Assembly (NCBI GenBank): GCA_007644065.1
Contig: VJWN01000002.1
Coordinates: 2,009,831-2,073,830 of the forward strand
Length of the DNA stretch: 64,000 nt
Source of the DNA: Margaritispora aquatica
Taxonomy: Eukaryota > Ascomycota > Leotiomycetes > Helotiales > Discinellaceae
Direction: 5' to 3'
The notes under the pieces were generated by a model, which saw only the letters and a list, made by a program, of their open reading frames with translations, searched no databases and was not told the DNA's origin. Numbering within the stretch: the first letter of the stretch is position 1; each line of letters starts with the position of its first letter. Position numbers and translations under genes: made by a program. Below, piece by piece: positions 1 through 11,991 of the stretch.

Positions 1-345
1 CTTCAGGCGCGATTCTATGATGATGATGAGGAGGACGATATGGCGCCGTTGCTTCCATGCGATCGGTCCATCCCTCGCATTCCATCTCAATCGCGGCCTC
101 AAAGCCAGCGTGTAGGAGGAGAATCATCCAGCGTCTCTGCTGGGCCGGTTCATCCGCAGGCTTACTCTTACTTCCCGGCCCCTCACCCTAGTCAATCGGG
201 ATCTCAGTCCCAGCATGGTGGTGGAGGTGTTGGAAAAGCAGGTGAGTCTTCTACCCACCGCACTCCCTCCTACTACGATGAGGACGAGGATGAGGAAGCT
301 CGTCGCGAGGAGAAGCGCCGATACCGTGAGTATCGCGAGCACTAG
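1..345 (+). CDS. 3' end of an unidentified gene (partial)
   Basis: The reading frame is open from the first base of the window to a TAG at 343-345, so this is the last 114 codons of a gene whose start lies outside. The tail is low complexity: an acidic patch (residues near 6-13 of the visible part), a Ser/Gln/Pro/His-rich middle, a Gly run, then an acidic stretch followed by a Glu/Arg-rich C-terminus. No domain is recognisable in it. A tail like this is common on nuclear or cytoskeletal regulatory proteins, but nothing here decides the function. Composition and phase support coding rather than chance. Confidence 0.6.
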   Translation, partial: LQARFYDDDEEDDMAPLLPCDRSIPRIPSQSRPQSQRVGGESSSVSAGPVHPQAYSYFPAPHPSQSGSQSQHGGGGVGKAGESSTHRTPSYYDEDEDEEARREEKRRYREYREH

Positions 346-1299
346 GCGGTGAGTTGATGTGTCCCTTTTCACTTTCCTTCATTTTCCTTCCTCTCCTCTT
401 CACTCCTCTTTTCTCACCACCATCAAGGAAAATCCATGAGAAGCCGAAGAAAATAGGCTTTCTCTGGATGATAGATACATGGATAGATTGCTCACCTCTA
501 GATTTCTTTGCTATTTACCGGAATGGGAGTAACTTTGGGAATTGTAGTTTTTGAGATTGGAGTTTTTTTGACATAGACATAGGAAAATACCAAAAAAAGA
601 AGAAAACAGAAAAAAGAAAATGCAACTGGATTGCTTAAAAAAAAAGTTAACTCTCGCCTTGCCCTTGCTGTATGAATGAATGAACAGACTTGTGGTTGAA
701 ATCGTGATCGTGATCGTGACATTGACTTCAAAATAAATACCACCATGTCTATTGCAATGCAAAAAAATGCGCTCTCTGAGAGAGCTTCCATTACATGCTG
801 TAGGATTCAAAAAACACAGAAAAGAAAAGAGAAAGCTACCATATCCTACATGTTCAATAAAGTCGACTTTCCTTTATTGATGCTACAATCTAGCACAAGA
901 TAATTCGATGCCACCTGACAAGAGATAGACGGGCAAAACAATTAATGCTAATAGGGGAAAGGACACAGTAGATAGCATTGACCAACAGCGAAATCGTCAA
1001 GATCGTAAGTCAAGCTGAACATCGACAGACAAAGGCGAACGTGAACTAGGGTATTCGAACAAAGAATCGACACTCACTAACGCTTATATTGTTGTTCGGC
1101 TTCTCCATGAGCAAGAATTCCTAGCCAAGACAATACTATTGATTCTTTACCTGCCACCATCCAAACAAATCTGTGATATTTCTTCAGCTAACGCCATAGT
1201 CATGCAATCATTCGCTCAAAATACTTCACCAAACATTAACGCCTCCCCATCCACCCTCATGCATCCCGCATAGTTCCAAAAACGTACACAATGACCTCG
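346..1299. other. Intergenic between two converging 3' ends
   Basis: No supported gene. The stretch holds the 3' region of the partial gene and the 3' region of RAD50, with A-rich runs (near 585-650) and a short GTGATC-type repeat near 702-719. Two overlapping minus-strand open frames at 498-810 have no protein-like features and are rejected. Confidence 0.6.
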
Positions 1300-4200
1300 T
1301 TACATCATATCCGAAAGAGGCATCTTCTCAATCACACTCTTTTGCTCGGCATTTCTGGAGACTCGGAAGTATGTCTCACTGAACTCTGAACACTTCATCT
1401 CGCGCAAAAATTCCTCGTCGTGGGTGATGATGATCAACTGGAAGTTCGACTGGTGCTTCCGACTCTTGATGATCATGTTCAATGACTGGGCGAGAGCTTT
1501 GATATTATCTCTGTCAAGATTGGTCGTGGGCTCATCAAGAGCAATGACCTGGAAAATTAGCAAATACCTCTTAAAATGATCATGAACTTACTCCGCAGTT
1601 GACACCAAAACACTCGGCAAGAGCCAATCGAATGATAATACTAGCCAACACTCTCTGGCCAGCACTGCATCGACCACGCATGTCCATCTCAGTATCCTGT
1701 TTGACCATGACGACACGATAGTTATAATTCTTGTTCGCTGTTACATTTTCGCTCTCGGAACGAATCATGATCGTATCAACATCAGTACCTTGATAAGTGC
1801 TACGCCAGAGCTCACCAGCAATAGAATTGATTTCTTCCATCTTGATGCTGTGATATTTCATGATGGCGTTGTCCAGGGCTACTTTGCACTTTGCCATATC
1901 TTCGATCGCAGCTTTTGTTGTTTCAACTTTGACATGCGTCTCTCGGTATTTCTGACTGGCGTCTACGTAATCGGTTTTCCATTCCTCCATCTTCTCCATA
2001 AGCTCATCATCTTTGGTCTTGACAGCACTAATGACAGCACTTCGTTCAACTTGATACTTCTGTTTCTTCTTCTCCGCCTGGTTGACGGCACGTTCGTACT
2101 TCTCATATTCCTCGGAAGCATTTCGGTTCTCAAGGACGGCAATCTCGCTGTTCACATTCTCCAACTGCTTGGTGACATTGCGATATCGGATATTTTCCAA
2201 GATGCTCGATTTGGTCTGTCCACTCTCGGCTATCTTTCGTTCGACGTCTTTGTGCTTGTTTGTGACCTGTGTCTTCTCGGATTCAATGGTTGTGTGCTCC
2301 TGCTTCAAGGCTTTGATAGCCCTCTCACAGGCTCCAAGCTTTGCTGGTCCACCACCATCAATATAGTCGCTGATAGCATCGCCCACCAGCTTCAATTGAT
2401 TGACAGTTTGCGCCAGCTTGCCCTTCTCAATTTGAACATCCTTTGCCTTGAGTTGACCTCTCTGTTCAACGGCTTCACGCTGCGCCCTAGCTTTTGACAG
2501 CTCGGGTTCAAGAACGAGCAACTCTTTGTCAGCTTCGCGAGCTTTTGCCTTTAATTGCAAATCACTCTCCCGGAGCTCTTCGATAGCCCTGACAAGCGAT
2601 TGCTTCTTCTCTAGCATGGAATCTGCTGATGCGATATCAGATCGTAATGTGGTTTCCTGTAGCTCTAACTTGGATATCTCTGATCGCGCATTTTCTCTAT
2701 CAGATGAGATCTTGTCAATCTTGGCTTGTAGGACTCGGAGCTCCTCGTCACAGGCAGCCATCTGCTCTTGCATCTCTTCAATGGACATGGAGCTACCAGA
2801 AAGCTTTTGTTGAGAAGAAAGTCGAGTGATATCACGATCATAGTTGACCACCTCGTTGCTGTACTTTGTGATCTTGTTCACGTCATTGGACAGCGTCTCG
2901 ATGTCTCTCTTTTTAGCTTCTGCATCTCGGAGTGAGCTATCCTCAAACTCGCACTCCGCATCACGGGTACTCTTCTCCTTTTCTAGTCTCTTGACCTCCG
3001 CCTCTAGTTTTGGAATCTCGAGCTGTAGGCTCTTGAAGCTATCATATTGCGACCGTGCTTTGTTGGCCTTCTTCACAGCCATTTCTAGGTCTTCAAGTAC
3101 CTCGACAAGCTCCTGCTCAACAAATTTTGCCAGGAGCTTGTCCAGCTTTTGAGTAGCTGAAGTCTTCTCCTTTTTGTCTGCGAAGGATCGCTCGCAAAGT
3201 CTACAGCAATTGCTCTCATTTGCAGTGACTAAACACTTCGTAAAGAAATCGGTATAGCTCTTAGCACTGTCAAGCGCCTCTCTGGTTTTGTTGCGATCAG
3301 TCTCTAACTCCTCAAGTTGACTTGGGAAGTCTTCGATATTTGTGAGTGGTTTATCATTCTGGTCACTGATTGATTGAAGCACAATCGCCTCACACTTTTG
3401 CATTTCTTCGGTCCTGACTTTCAGTGTTGAGCGAGCGGTATCGAGCTTCAAAATTGTTTTCTCAAGATCTCGCTCAGCTCCATCCTTCTTCCTCTTTGCG
3501 TCGGTGACGACAGAAGATTTTCGGTCTAGTACAGTTTGAAATTCACGGTCCAGGTCCTTGGGATCCCAGGCACCTCCAATCAAACTATCAAGCGCTGGTT
3601 TGTGAAGTGCCACCAATGTGTCTAGGGCTCGCTGAGATTCCTTGGCAAGTTTTTTGGTGTGTTCGAGTTGGGCACGCTCGCTAGCCAAATTGTTGCTTTG
3701 AAAGAGCTCATTCTTCAATCGCTTTGACTCAGCTTGTAACTCGTGCTGGCGAGCAACTTCCACTTTTCTCTTGTTCTCCCAACCAGCAGAGTCCCAGTTG
3801 GAATTAGCCCGCTCAAGAAGACGCTGGGCATTGTGATACTTCTCATCCAATGCTGCCTTTGCACCTTCATCAATACGGATGCCATTGATCTCAGCTTGTG
3901 TTACCTTGATTCTTCTCTCAATTCTTGTTTGCTCTTGCGAGGAGAGAGATTTTTCCGAGAATAGAGTTGCTTGACGATTCTGGAATTCGGATATATGAGC
4001 CTGGGCTTCCCTCAATTCTTCTCTGGTGGCCGAGGTGGTTCGATCTAGCTCCCTGTCCTTTTCTTGAGATAGCTTGTTCATTCGTCGCACAAATTCCCCT
4101 ACCTGTTCCTCGTCGAGATCTCCATCATATCCTCGCAATGAATGATTGCGAGCAGCATCCCTTACAAATTGAACCCGATTCTGGATATTTCGCTCGTAGG

Positions 4201-5442
4201 TCAGCTTCTCCGCATTGCACTGGCCAAGCTCTGCTTGCTTCTCGGACATTTGCTGTCGCACATTGTTTTCGGATTTGTGAAGTTCAGAATACTGTGCCTT
4301 GTAGCGGTTTTCTTGCTCCTGATATTGCTGAAGCATCTCCTCGGATCGATCCAACTTTGACTGAAGTTCAAAATCCGAATCTGATGACTCCTGTAGAGTA
4401 CTACTCAGTGTCTGGAGGGTATGCTCTAAGCCTTCTGCCTGAGCTTGCTTCGACTGCAAATCATTGACAATCATGAGAGCGTCATTTCTCTTGATGAGGC
4501 TCACCCGACTTACTTCCTTTACCTCTTCCTCTTGCTGTAATAGGCTGGCTGCTTTGAGTTTCAGTTCTGCAATCTCATCGTCTAATGTTGTCATCTTCAA
4601 CTGAACCCGCTCTGCTTTGTCCTTCAATTGTTTGAAATGGGCTTCATGAATCACGTAACCGCTAAGATTGCTGACATGGGTCTTTCGTAATTTGACAATG
4701 ACATCGATGGCTTTAGTGTACTTTTGCGCTTCGAAAATCTCATCAAATTTGACCTTGAGCTTGGCAGGCTCACTCATAGGCCATAATGACTCGTCTTGAT
4801 GGCAGAATATGACGGATTCCAAAATGGCGGGAGATACACCAAGTTGTTGGGGCACGGCTTTGTCGAGCTCAGATACTTTGGAGGACACAGATATTCGCTC
4901 ACCATGGCTGGACATTACTAGCTGACACTCAAGCGTCTTCTGTGTGTATGATGCTTTCTTGACGGTCAGAGACATGCTTCGTGTGATGGTGAGGGAGTTA
5001 TTGGAGGCATTTCGGAACTTAAGCTTGACTTGAGCCAGGACTTCCTTCTCGCCACAAAGCTATGATCTGTCAGTAATCTTGCTTCTGGGTCCGCAGAAGT
5101 CCTGCTAACCTTTGGATCGTGGATGAAGGCACCACCCTTTGTGTTTGGTGGAAGCTGACCCGTCGTAGCATATTTGAGACATTCGATGATTGACTGTGTA
5201 GGTTAGAATGTACTTCGCAAAAGTTGGTAAGGGACATCTTGTACTGTCTTTCCGGACCCATTATAGCCAACAATAAGTGTCAATGGCGTTTGGAAGTGGA
5301 TGATTTCGAAATCACGGTTGCTAAAGGAACGAATTCTGAGAGTGTCAGTCAGCCTTGTATTTTGGCCACAGATACATATAACCTACCCTTGGATCCTCAG
5401 CTTCTCAATTTGAGCTTTGTAACTTCTGTTAGTGTCCTCCAT
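1300..5442 (-). CDS. RAD50: DNA double-strand break repair ATPase RAD50
   Basis: ABC-type ATPase of the Mre11-Rad50-Nbs1 complex, which tethers and processes DNA ends in the nucleus. Five exons join in phase: 5442-5387, 5335-5245, 5193-5110, 5059-1592 and 1548-1300, giving 1315 aa, the usual family length. Visible features are Walker A GYNGSGKT (residues 42-49), long heptad coiled coils, the zinc hook CRLC (696-699), the signature CSAGQR near 1209 and Walker B with [10 protein letters not shown] from about 1236. The four introns are 43-51 nt, and the first three fall within the first 80 codons. The start is uncertain: ATG 5442 gives a short unconserved N-terminal extension before [12 protein letters not shown], and more GT/AG signals lie at about 5460-5545, so an upstream non-coding or coding exon is possible. 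The neighbour WC-2 is divergent, sharing a 1.1 kb promoter region. Confidence 0.96.
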
Positions 5443-5728
5443 ATTTCTATAGCGTTGACGAGAATAGCTTACACCTAATGTTGAATGTTAGCCATACGAT
5501 AGATCGTACATCCAGGAACGAGGCTCCGACTTACATATTGTTGAGAGAGAAATGGCCTCTTATTTCTGTTCATTCGTCCAAATGAATGGTATTCCACGAA
5601 AGTTGGAACTCAAGGTGGGAAGGGGAATTGCTTTTTAAGACATAAGGTGGGAGCAAAGCAGTGGGAGTCTTTGTTGGATGGTTGGAAGACGCGACGGAAC
5701 CTCTGAAAGGAAACGCGAACGCAGCCTT

Positions 5729-5738
5729 ATCACGTGAT
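5729..5738. promoter_or_regulatory. Palindromic CACGTG E-box
   Basis: ATCACGTGAT is a perfect 10-base palindrome about 290 bases upstream of the RAD50 ATG. Fungal bHLH proteins of the Cbf1/SREBP class bind TCACGTG-type sites. That this one is bound is inference. Confidence 0.4.
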
Positions 5739-6035
5739 GATGATGCATCTATCAATTAAGCCTGCCCTTTGCCCCAACAAGGAAGGGGAAGGGGGGGAAT
5801 GGACCCAAAGAAGAAAGAAGGCAGATCTGGCGGGCTGGCGGGGAAAACCTCGGACAAATAATAATAAATTGAAGGAGACCGAACTACGATATGGTATTAT
5901 TTATATAAGCTATAAGAGAGAGAGAGAGAGCATCAGAATTCAATATAAATTTATATCTAAATTTAATCCCAATTCATACCTATAAAATGACTTCTCATGA
6001 TCACTGACTATCTTACCCTAACCTTACTAAGGCTT

Positions 6036-6070
6036 ACCTTTTACCTTTTACCTTTTACCTTTTACCTTTA
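6036..6070. repeat. Tandem TTACCTT repeat
   Basis: About five near-perfect copies of a 7-base unit (TTACCTT) follow each other, ending in a partial unit. The unit resembles a telomere-like pyrimidine repeat only superficially, since fungal telomeres are TTAGGG. It sits in the WC-2 upstream region and is probably part of a pyrimidine-rich 5' leader or core promoter. Confidence 0.6.
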
Positions 6071-6550
6071 CGAGTATTTTATTATCACCACCCTACCTCC
6101 CTTACCCGTCCACGCCGTCCCACTGCCGAACCGGACTGGAACTCAGGTGAGGCAAAGTGACTGGTCATATTTCCAAATATTTACCCTCATTCTCACTCAT
6201 TTTCCACCTTGCTGTCACCTTACCTTAGTTTTTACCTTATCTTACCTTATTTGCCATTTGTCACGTTTCAACTTTAACCTCAAAGTTCAAGTCCAAGTCC
6301 AAATCCAAATCCAAAATCGAGTCCAAGCCCCTCCAGGTTCGACGACAATTCCATCTTTACCTGACCTCAGGTAGTCTTCCTTCATGTTGATCCGTTCCGA
6401 CCTTCCAAAGTCTACCAACAACAATAGAACTACCCATTGTCTGCAGCTTTCGACTCTTCGCCAGGACAGCAATGATCTGAGAGCAAAGCGATCAGCCAGG
6501 CCTTCCCACCTCCAACTCTGTCTTTCCTCCAGCACAAGAACAATGTCAAC

Positions 6551-8208
6551 ATGTCTCAATCCCGATCACCCATAGATGGCACTTTGGTCATGGATCCTTC
6601 ACTCTTCTACACTGGTCGTCTGGACATGAACAGCCTGTCAGCCTCGCAGGTAAAGCTCTCCCCTCCTCCAATCCAAATCTCCTTCTCGCTCAGACATCCC
6701 CACATGTCTATCCCTCCGTCTCCCCTCCCCCACTACCTCTCTCTCTGAACATTATTCTCACCTTTGTATAGATAGCTTCACATGTGAACGATGCTTCCAT
6801 GACCGGCATGCTCGAGGAGAGCATGCTGGACGATTATGATAATATGCCTATAAACTTCGACACCGACAACCCTGATGAATCCAATGGGCCAAATCCATAC
6901 GCGGCGATGGGCAATGATATGCAGTCCAGCGATGTAGACTTCTCGGGGGAGGGAGGATTAATCGCAACCAATCCCGCAGACAATCCATTGACTGGTGCAG
7001 GTGCAGGACCTCTGCCGACGGGGTTTGGGACACCATCGACATTAGGTGGGGGAAGCACATTGACAGAGTTCACCAAACGAAGGAATTGGTCCCAACGAGT
7101 GGTAGAGGAGTTGAAAGATTTTCTGCACATCTTAACTCCTGACGGCAGAATACTCTACCTATCTTCGAGTGGTGAGCATCTCACTGGATATAGCAAGGAC
7201 GAATTGGTGGGCAAGTTTATTGTGGACTTTATACACCCGGATGATAGTGGTATATTCGTACGAGAGTTCAATGAATCTATTGCAAGCGGAAACCCTCTTC
7301 GGTTCTTCTATCGGTTCAGGAAGAAGGATGATACATACACTATCTTCGAGTCTCACGGACACCCGCATATCTCATCAGAAGCTGTGCAATTCGGGACTGC
7401 AAATGCAGCTGCGTTCTGTCGAGGTGTTTTCATGATGGCGAGGCCGTATCCGACCAAAAATGCGGCTTTGTTAGACTCTTTCTTGGAGCACAAAATTGAA
7501 AATGAACGTTTACGAAAGCGAATAGCAGATTTGAAGAGAGAGGAAGCCGAAGAGGCAGATGAGGCACAAAGAAGTTGGCTGAAGAGACAAGAAAACAGAA
7601 CAGACAATCCATCGGAGGAAACTGACACTATAGGCTCAGTAAGCACGACAGTGAATCCTCGTCCGAATGGCCCAGCACTAGCAGTCGATGATTCTCGAGC
7701 CATGCCACCTCCCGCCAAACCTTCACCAAACCCATCATTAACAAGGCAAAATCTGGAGGATGCAAACGCCGGGAGTAGACAAGACACGATTACAGACAAA
7801 ATGGCTCGCTACCAGGGTATCAATGCCTCTGCTCAAGAGAGTATCGAAATGCTCACAGGCTTGCGTTACCAGGAAGGAGAACGAAGTCGTGGTATCAGTA
7901 CGGGGGATCAAAGCCCAGCGCTGATTCGAGGCGATGCTGGTATCGCCATATCCATTGATAAGGATGGAAGAGGAGATAAGAAGAAAAAAATCAAGCTTCC
8001 GGATGAATATGTTTGCACAGATTGTGGTAAGTTTTGGTATGTGTGATTTTCGGACTGCGCACTCACAATATTAGGGACATTAGATTCCCCTGAATGGCGG
8101 AAAGGCCCAACAGGTCCGAAGACACTTTGCAATGCATGTGGACTCCGGTGGGCGAAGAAAGAGAAGAAAAAGGGGCCTGCTCTACCTGGAACGGGTAATG
8201 GAAACTAA
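6551..8208 (+). CDS. wc-2: White Collar-2, PAS and GATA zinc-finger photoreceptor subunit
   Basis: Partner of White Collar-1 in the nuclear blue-light and clock transcription complex. Three exons join in phase: 6551-6649, 6772-8026 and 8075-8208, for 495 aa (Neurospora WC-2 is 530 aa). A single PAS domain spans about residues 146-232 (from ELKDFLHIL to the [18 protein letters not shown] block). A short Glu/Arg-rich helical segment follows near 245-285, then a disordered Ser/Pro linker. A C-terminal GATA finger occupies about 447-472 with C-X2-C-X18-C-X2-C spacing, the WC-2 hallmark. The second intron interrupts the codon right after the first Cys pair, so splicing is needed for a complete finger; read-through would end after CGKFWYV. 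The first intron (122 nt) follows codon 33. Regulation by light is expected from the family, not seen here. Confidence 0.95.
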
Positions 8209-8658
8209 GTCGACTAACACCTTTACTCTGACGGCAAGATTACGACGATAGATACGTCGGAATTCTTTTGTACAACGAACTCATCACGGAAATGTCAACG
8301 AAACGGCAATGGAAATGCATACGGTGTTCAACAGAGGCCTGCGATGATACCAGGTGCCTTCGAGGCGTTAAGGAATTGGGGAGTAATGAGCTGGCAAGTT
8401 TCCTTCATATTTCCTTGGTTTGCAGTTGGAATATTAGTTACGACAGGCAATCTCAGGAGGAAAAATGGAGTGGAATTAGGCAATGCAGCTACAACTTACT
8501 ATTAATTATCTTTATACAAAACTTGTAGCGTCCATCTCCTAGATGCCTGATATCAAGCGATGTTATGTTATGCTTTCTCAAAGCCCAACCCATTCCTACT
8601 CCTTATCAAGCGATATAATCTATTAAATTTTAAACATCATTCTCTTGTTGTTTCTTTG
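8209..8658. other. Intergenic, converging 3' ends
   Basis: This holds the 3' untranslated region of WC-2 and the terminator side of the minus-strand gene ending at 8659. A plus-strand open frame of 86 codons (8268-8528) shows no conserved motif and is treated as untranslated sequence. Confidence 0.55.
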
Positions 8659-11298
8659 TTAAGCAGCAACGGCAGTAGCAGCATTTCCAACAAATGGAAA
8701 CACATTCTCCAGTCCAGTACTCACGGTATTCACATCCACTCCCGTCATCCAACACCATCCCAATGCACCAACACCCACCACTGCCGCCTTTCCAGCAACA
8801 TCAACAATCTTACCCACCACGCCGCTCTTCTTCCTCCCATTCCCATCCTGCTTTCCCAACGCCCTTCTCTTCTCTCTCACCCACCTTCTCAACCCAACCT
8901 TCCCAGCACCCCCATGCCTTGTATCCTCCCTCCCATAAAAGTTGACCGCAACACCTTTACTGATCTGAAAAATCCGCATCCCATCCTTCTCGCCCAGTCC
9001 AATCGGTCCATCCTCAGCCCACGCATCATCATCGTCCTCGCCACCAGGTTTATACCTCGTAATAACAGGCCACACGCTAATTTTTGTCAAAGCCCTGTAG
9101 TCCTGCCCCGGCGACGTTGGCATGCTGTTATCAATCCTCGCCAATTCCATCTGCGCGGCATCGATCTCCTTTTGCGTAGCACCTGGCACTTTGGCAACAC
9201 TAGTCTCATACACGCGTCTCGCGCTCTGCACTTCAAAATCCGTAGTACTCGCCTCTTTCGCCTCCAACTCCGTAATTCGCTGTCTTGCCTCACCCACCTT
9301 CCGATCCAATCCCTCCTTACTGCCCTCAATATAATCATGCAGTATCCTCTGCCGACTCGCAACATCCGCCTTCTTCCGTTCCTCCCCCGCCGTCTTATTC
9401 GGGCCCGGAATGACCCTCCGCATCGCCTCGTACAGATGTTCGCGCTGATTCTCGACATCCTGGACGCTGTACCGCGGCGTTTTCGCGGCTTCCGTTTCGG
9501 CCTCAACGAGCTCCGCCCGAGCGTCCGCGAGGTCGTCCGCGATGCCGCGCGCGCTGGTCTTGTACGCTGCGAGGTAAATCCGTCGGTTGGCTTCGATCTC
9601 GTTCGCGAGCGCCGTGGGGCCTCGTGAGAGGAGCGCGTTGACGGTTGCGCGGGCATGGTTCTTCGCCGTCACCCACTCTGCTCGGGCGCGGTTATACGGA
9701 TTCACAATTCGTTCTTTGCTCGCTGTAAAAATCTCCAGTTCCGTCGCAAACACGTCGTCGGGCTCGTACGTGCTGCCGGGAAACACGTCGACGAGATGAA
9801 AGATCGTGGGTGACAAACGCACCGTTAGCGAGAGGTGTGCGGCGCGCGAGACGAGGTTGTGGAGGGATTGGTAGAGATCTTGGATTAGAGGCATGGTGGT
9901 CCCTTGTGGTGGTGGGATCCCGTAGATGTAGGTTGTGAGTGGCTCAAAGAGGAGGTGGATTTGTGCAGTTAGTTTTGCGACGGAAGGGTAGAAATCCCCT
10001 GTTACGGAACCGTTTCCTAGTAGGGAGCGAACGGTGCAGGAACGCAGTTTTGTGCGGTGGAATCCTAAACAAAAGGGGAGAGATGTTAGTTTGTGATTGT
10101 TGAGTATCCTCGCTTAGGCTAAACGAGACGAAAGAAAGGAGAGGATGAAAATGAAACACCAAACAAACTCACCTTCACTCAGAAACAACGTCTTCTCAAT
10201 CCCCATCATCAACTCAGCCTCCCTCTCATCCGCCCCAAAAAGCTCCTCATCAAAAACCTTGCTCCTCAACACCCTCATCAAAACACCCATAACCAGACTC
10301 TTCCTCTCCCCCGTATCCCTCAGCAGAGCATCCCACCCCGTCACCGGATCCGGCATCGCCACCTGCTCAACCCACCACAGGAACTCAGGCGTATGCGCCA
10401 CGTCGCCCCAGGGCTCGAAGAACGTCCCCGCGCTCTTCAAGTCGTGCATGCAGAAGTACGTCTCGGCAAAGACCGAGATCTCACGGTACAGCAGCCGGAA
10501 CGCGGACATGAACCACGCGTCGGAGCGGTCCCCGCGCGAGGGCCGCGCGTACGGGATTTGCAAGGGCTGCGGCTGTAACTCTGTGATGGGGATTAAGGGA
10601 CGCAGCTGCGAGACCGTGCTGGACATGTACGTCGTGTCTCCCGGGTCCGGATTCGGAGGCACGACCACGGCGCCCGGGAGGGCAGCAGCTGCATTCGCAG
10701 CGGCAGTGGCGAGCTTCGCCCGCTTCGCGCGCGGGCTCTCCCCGTCAGTCTCATCGCTGTCCGTCTCATCGAGGACATTGCCCTGCGCATCCCTCGCTTT
10801 AACCACATTGCCCTCCTCATCTCTCTGCTCGCCCGCTCTCACGACCTTGCGCCTCAGCCGTCTGTGCATCCGGTCCGCGATCGCTTTCTCCTGCGCCGTC
10901 ACCGCGCCCCCGACGAGGAGCGTGCCGATGTTGTTCGCGAGCGCGAGTTGCGTGTCTGTGGTCCATTGGTGCGGGGGCGTGCTGATGGGCTGGATGTTCG
11001 ACACGGCGGCTTGGGAGAGTAGGTCGATTCGTGTCCGGAGGGGTGTGGTGGGCGTTATGGCTGCTGCGGGGGCGAAGGCCGCGAGGTTGATGCTGTTGCG
11101 GTGGGGGGTGTGGGGTGGTGTGGGTGGGAGGCTGAGGGTGGTGCAGGTGGTGAAGGTGTTGGTTTTGGAGGGGGGTGTGAGAGGGGCGTGTTTTTGTTTT
11201 GGGGTGATGGGCGTGCGTCGGCCGGGAGTGGTGCGCGGCGTGAATGGCTGTGGCATTCGTCGAGGCAGCGGGGATTGTGGCGGCGCTGGAGTTGTCAT
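8659..11298 (-). CDS. Uncharacterised 843-aa protein, Pro-rich N-terminus, coiled-coil middle
   Basis: Two exons, 11298-10173 and 10064-8659, join in phase through a 108-nt intron (GTGAGT to TTTAG), merging two long open frames into one protein of 843 aa. Residues 1-65 are rich in TP/SP dipeptides with basic residues (for example TPRTTPGRRTPITPK), a typical kinase-target tail. An RRLRRK basic patch and an acidic serine stretch with RAKRAK, a possible nuclear signal, follow at about 150-195. The middle region (about 250-430) is hydrophobic and helical and looks folded. Residues 500-680 are Ala/Glu/Arg-rich with coiled-coil character, and a DDDDAWAEDGP motif lies near 720. A hydrophobic Gly/Val/Ala segment sits about 45 residues from the end. 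I do not recognise a named family. GC content is higher than in the flanks, with strong C bias at third positions. Confidence 0.85.
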
Positions 11299-11991
11299 GG
11301 TGGTGGTGTGTTTCGTCGTCGTTGATGAGTCTGATTTGATTTCTCGGCTATTTATCCATCAAGTGGTTGTGTTAAGTTGAGTATGCAAGGAACGGGCACT
11401 TGGCTAAATCACTTGAATGCACAGTTCAATTTGGCGACAACACCAACATCAAGGGAAAAGGGAAATGTCACATTTTCTTGGATGAGCCATATGTTTGGTG
11501 GGGTGGACAAAGGAGGTGTATGTGCATTCCACAAAAGGTGGGTGAAGGAATGAAAACAAACGAAGCGTGAACGGATCCGGAAGGAAGCGATTGTGTTCTT
11601 TCACGACTGAAAGATTTGGCTTCTGGGAGAAGTCGACGATGAAAGATGAAAGGTGGAAGTTAAACTTGTGAACTTTTTTTGTCTTTGGTGATTTAACTGC
11701 AAAGGGTGGTGGTTGTAGGAAGACATGATGAGATGCTCGCGAGGCAAATAAGGGATATTTAACAATAACCAGCGAACTGCGAACCACTATTGATGGAAGT
11801 TTCAAATGCAATGTCCGTGAAATGGGCGAATAAATTCTTCATTCATATATCAATAAATTCATAAGTCATCCTCTCATAACTTAGCCCTGTCCTCCGTCCT
11901 ACTAGCATTAGCACTCACTCATTGAACCCATATAACCATTCATTGAAACGACAACAAAAACTACTCCCGGTTTAAGAAAGCAGATACTCAC
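11299..11991. other. Intergenic
   Basis: Promoter side of the 843-aa gene and 3' side of the RidA gene. A minus-strand open frame of 120 codons (11449-11811) has no recognisable features. Nothing else is seen. Confidence 0.5.

Larger units (their letters stand above)
5443..6550. other. Divergent promoter region RAD50 / WC-2
   Basis: No coding exon is supported. The region holds a perfect ATCACGTGAT palindrome (5729-5738), an AG microsatellite (about 5919-5930), a pyrimidine-rich stretch with tandem TTACCTT units (about 6034-6070), further ACCTTA repeats (6220-6250) and a CCAAGT/CCAAAT alternation near 6289-6330. It most likely contains both 5' untranslated regions. An upstream open frame at 6384-6575 overlaps the WC-2 start in another frame. 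Confidence 0.6.

Noticed and set aside
2082..4467. Several plus-strand open frames of 70-240 codons inside RAD50
   Set aside because: They are antisense to a strongly conserved gene, have no motifs of their own and follow the codon shadow of RAD50.
6036..6070. TTACCTT array as a telomere remnant
   Set aside because: The unit is not TTAGGG and lies inside a promoter region with many pyrimidine words. Called a simple repeat instead.
8560..9627. A 355-codon plus-strand frame antisense to the 843-aa gene
   Set aside because: His/Pro/Arg-rich composition without periodic structure. The minus strand gives a spliced, continuous protein, so this is a GC-driven shadow.
10145..11380. A 411-codon plus-strand frame antisense to the first exon of the same gene
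   Set aside because: Low-complexity Val/Gly-rich end and no domain. The minus-strand model explains the region.
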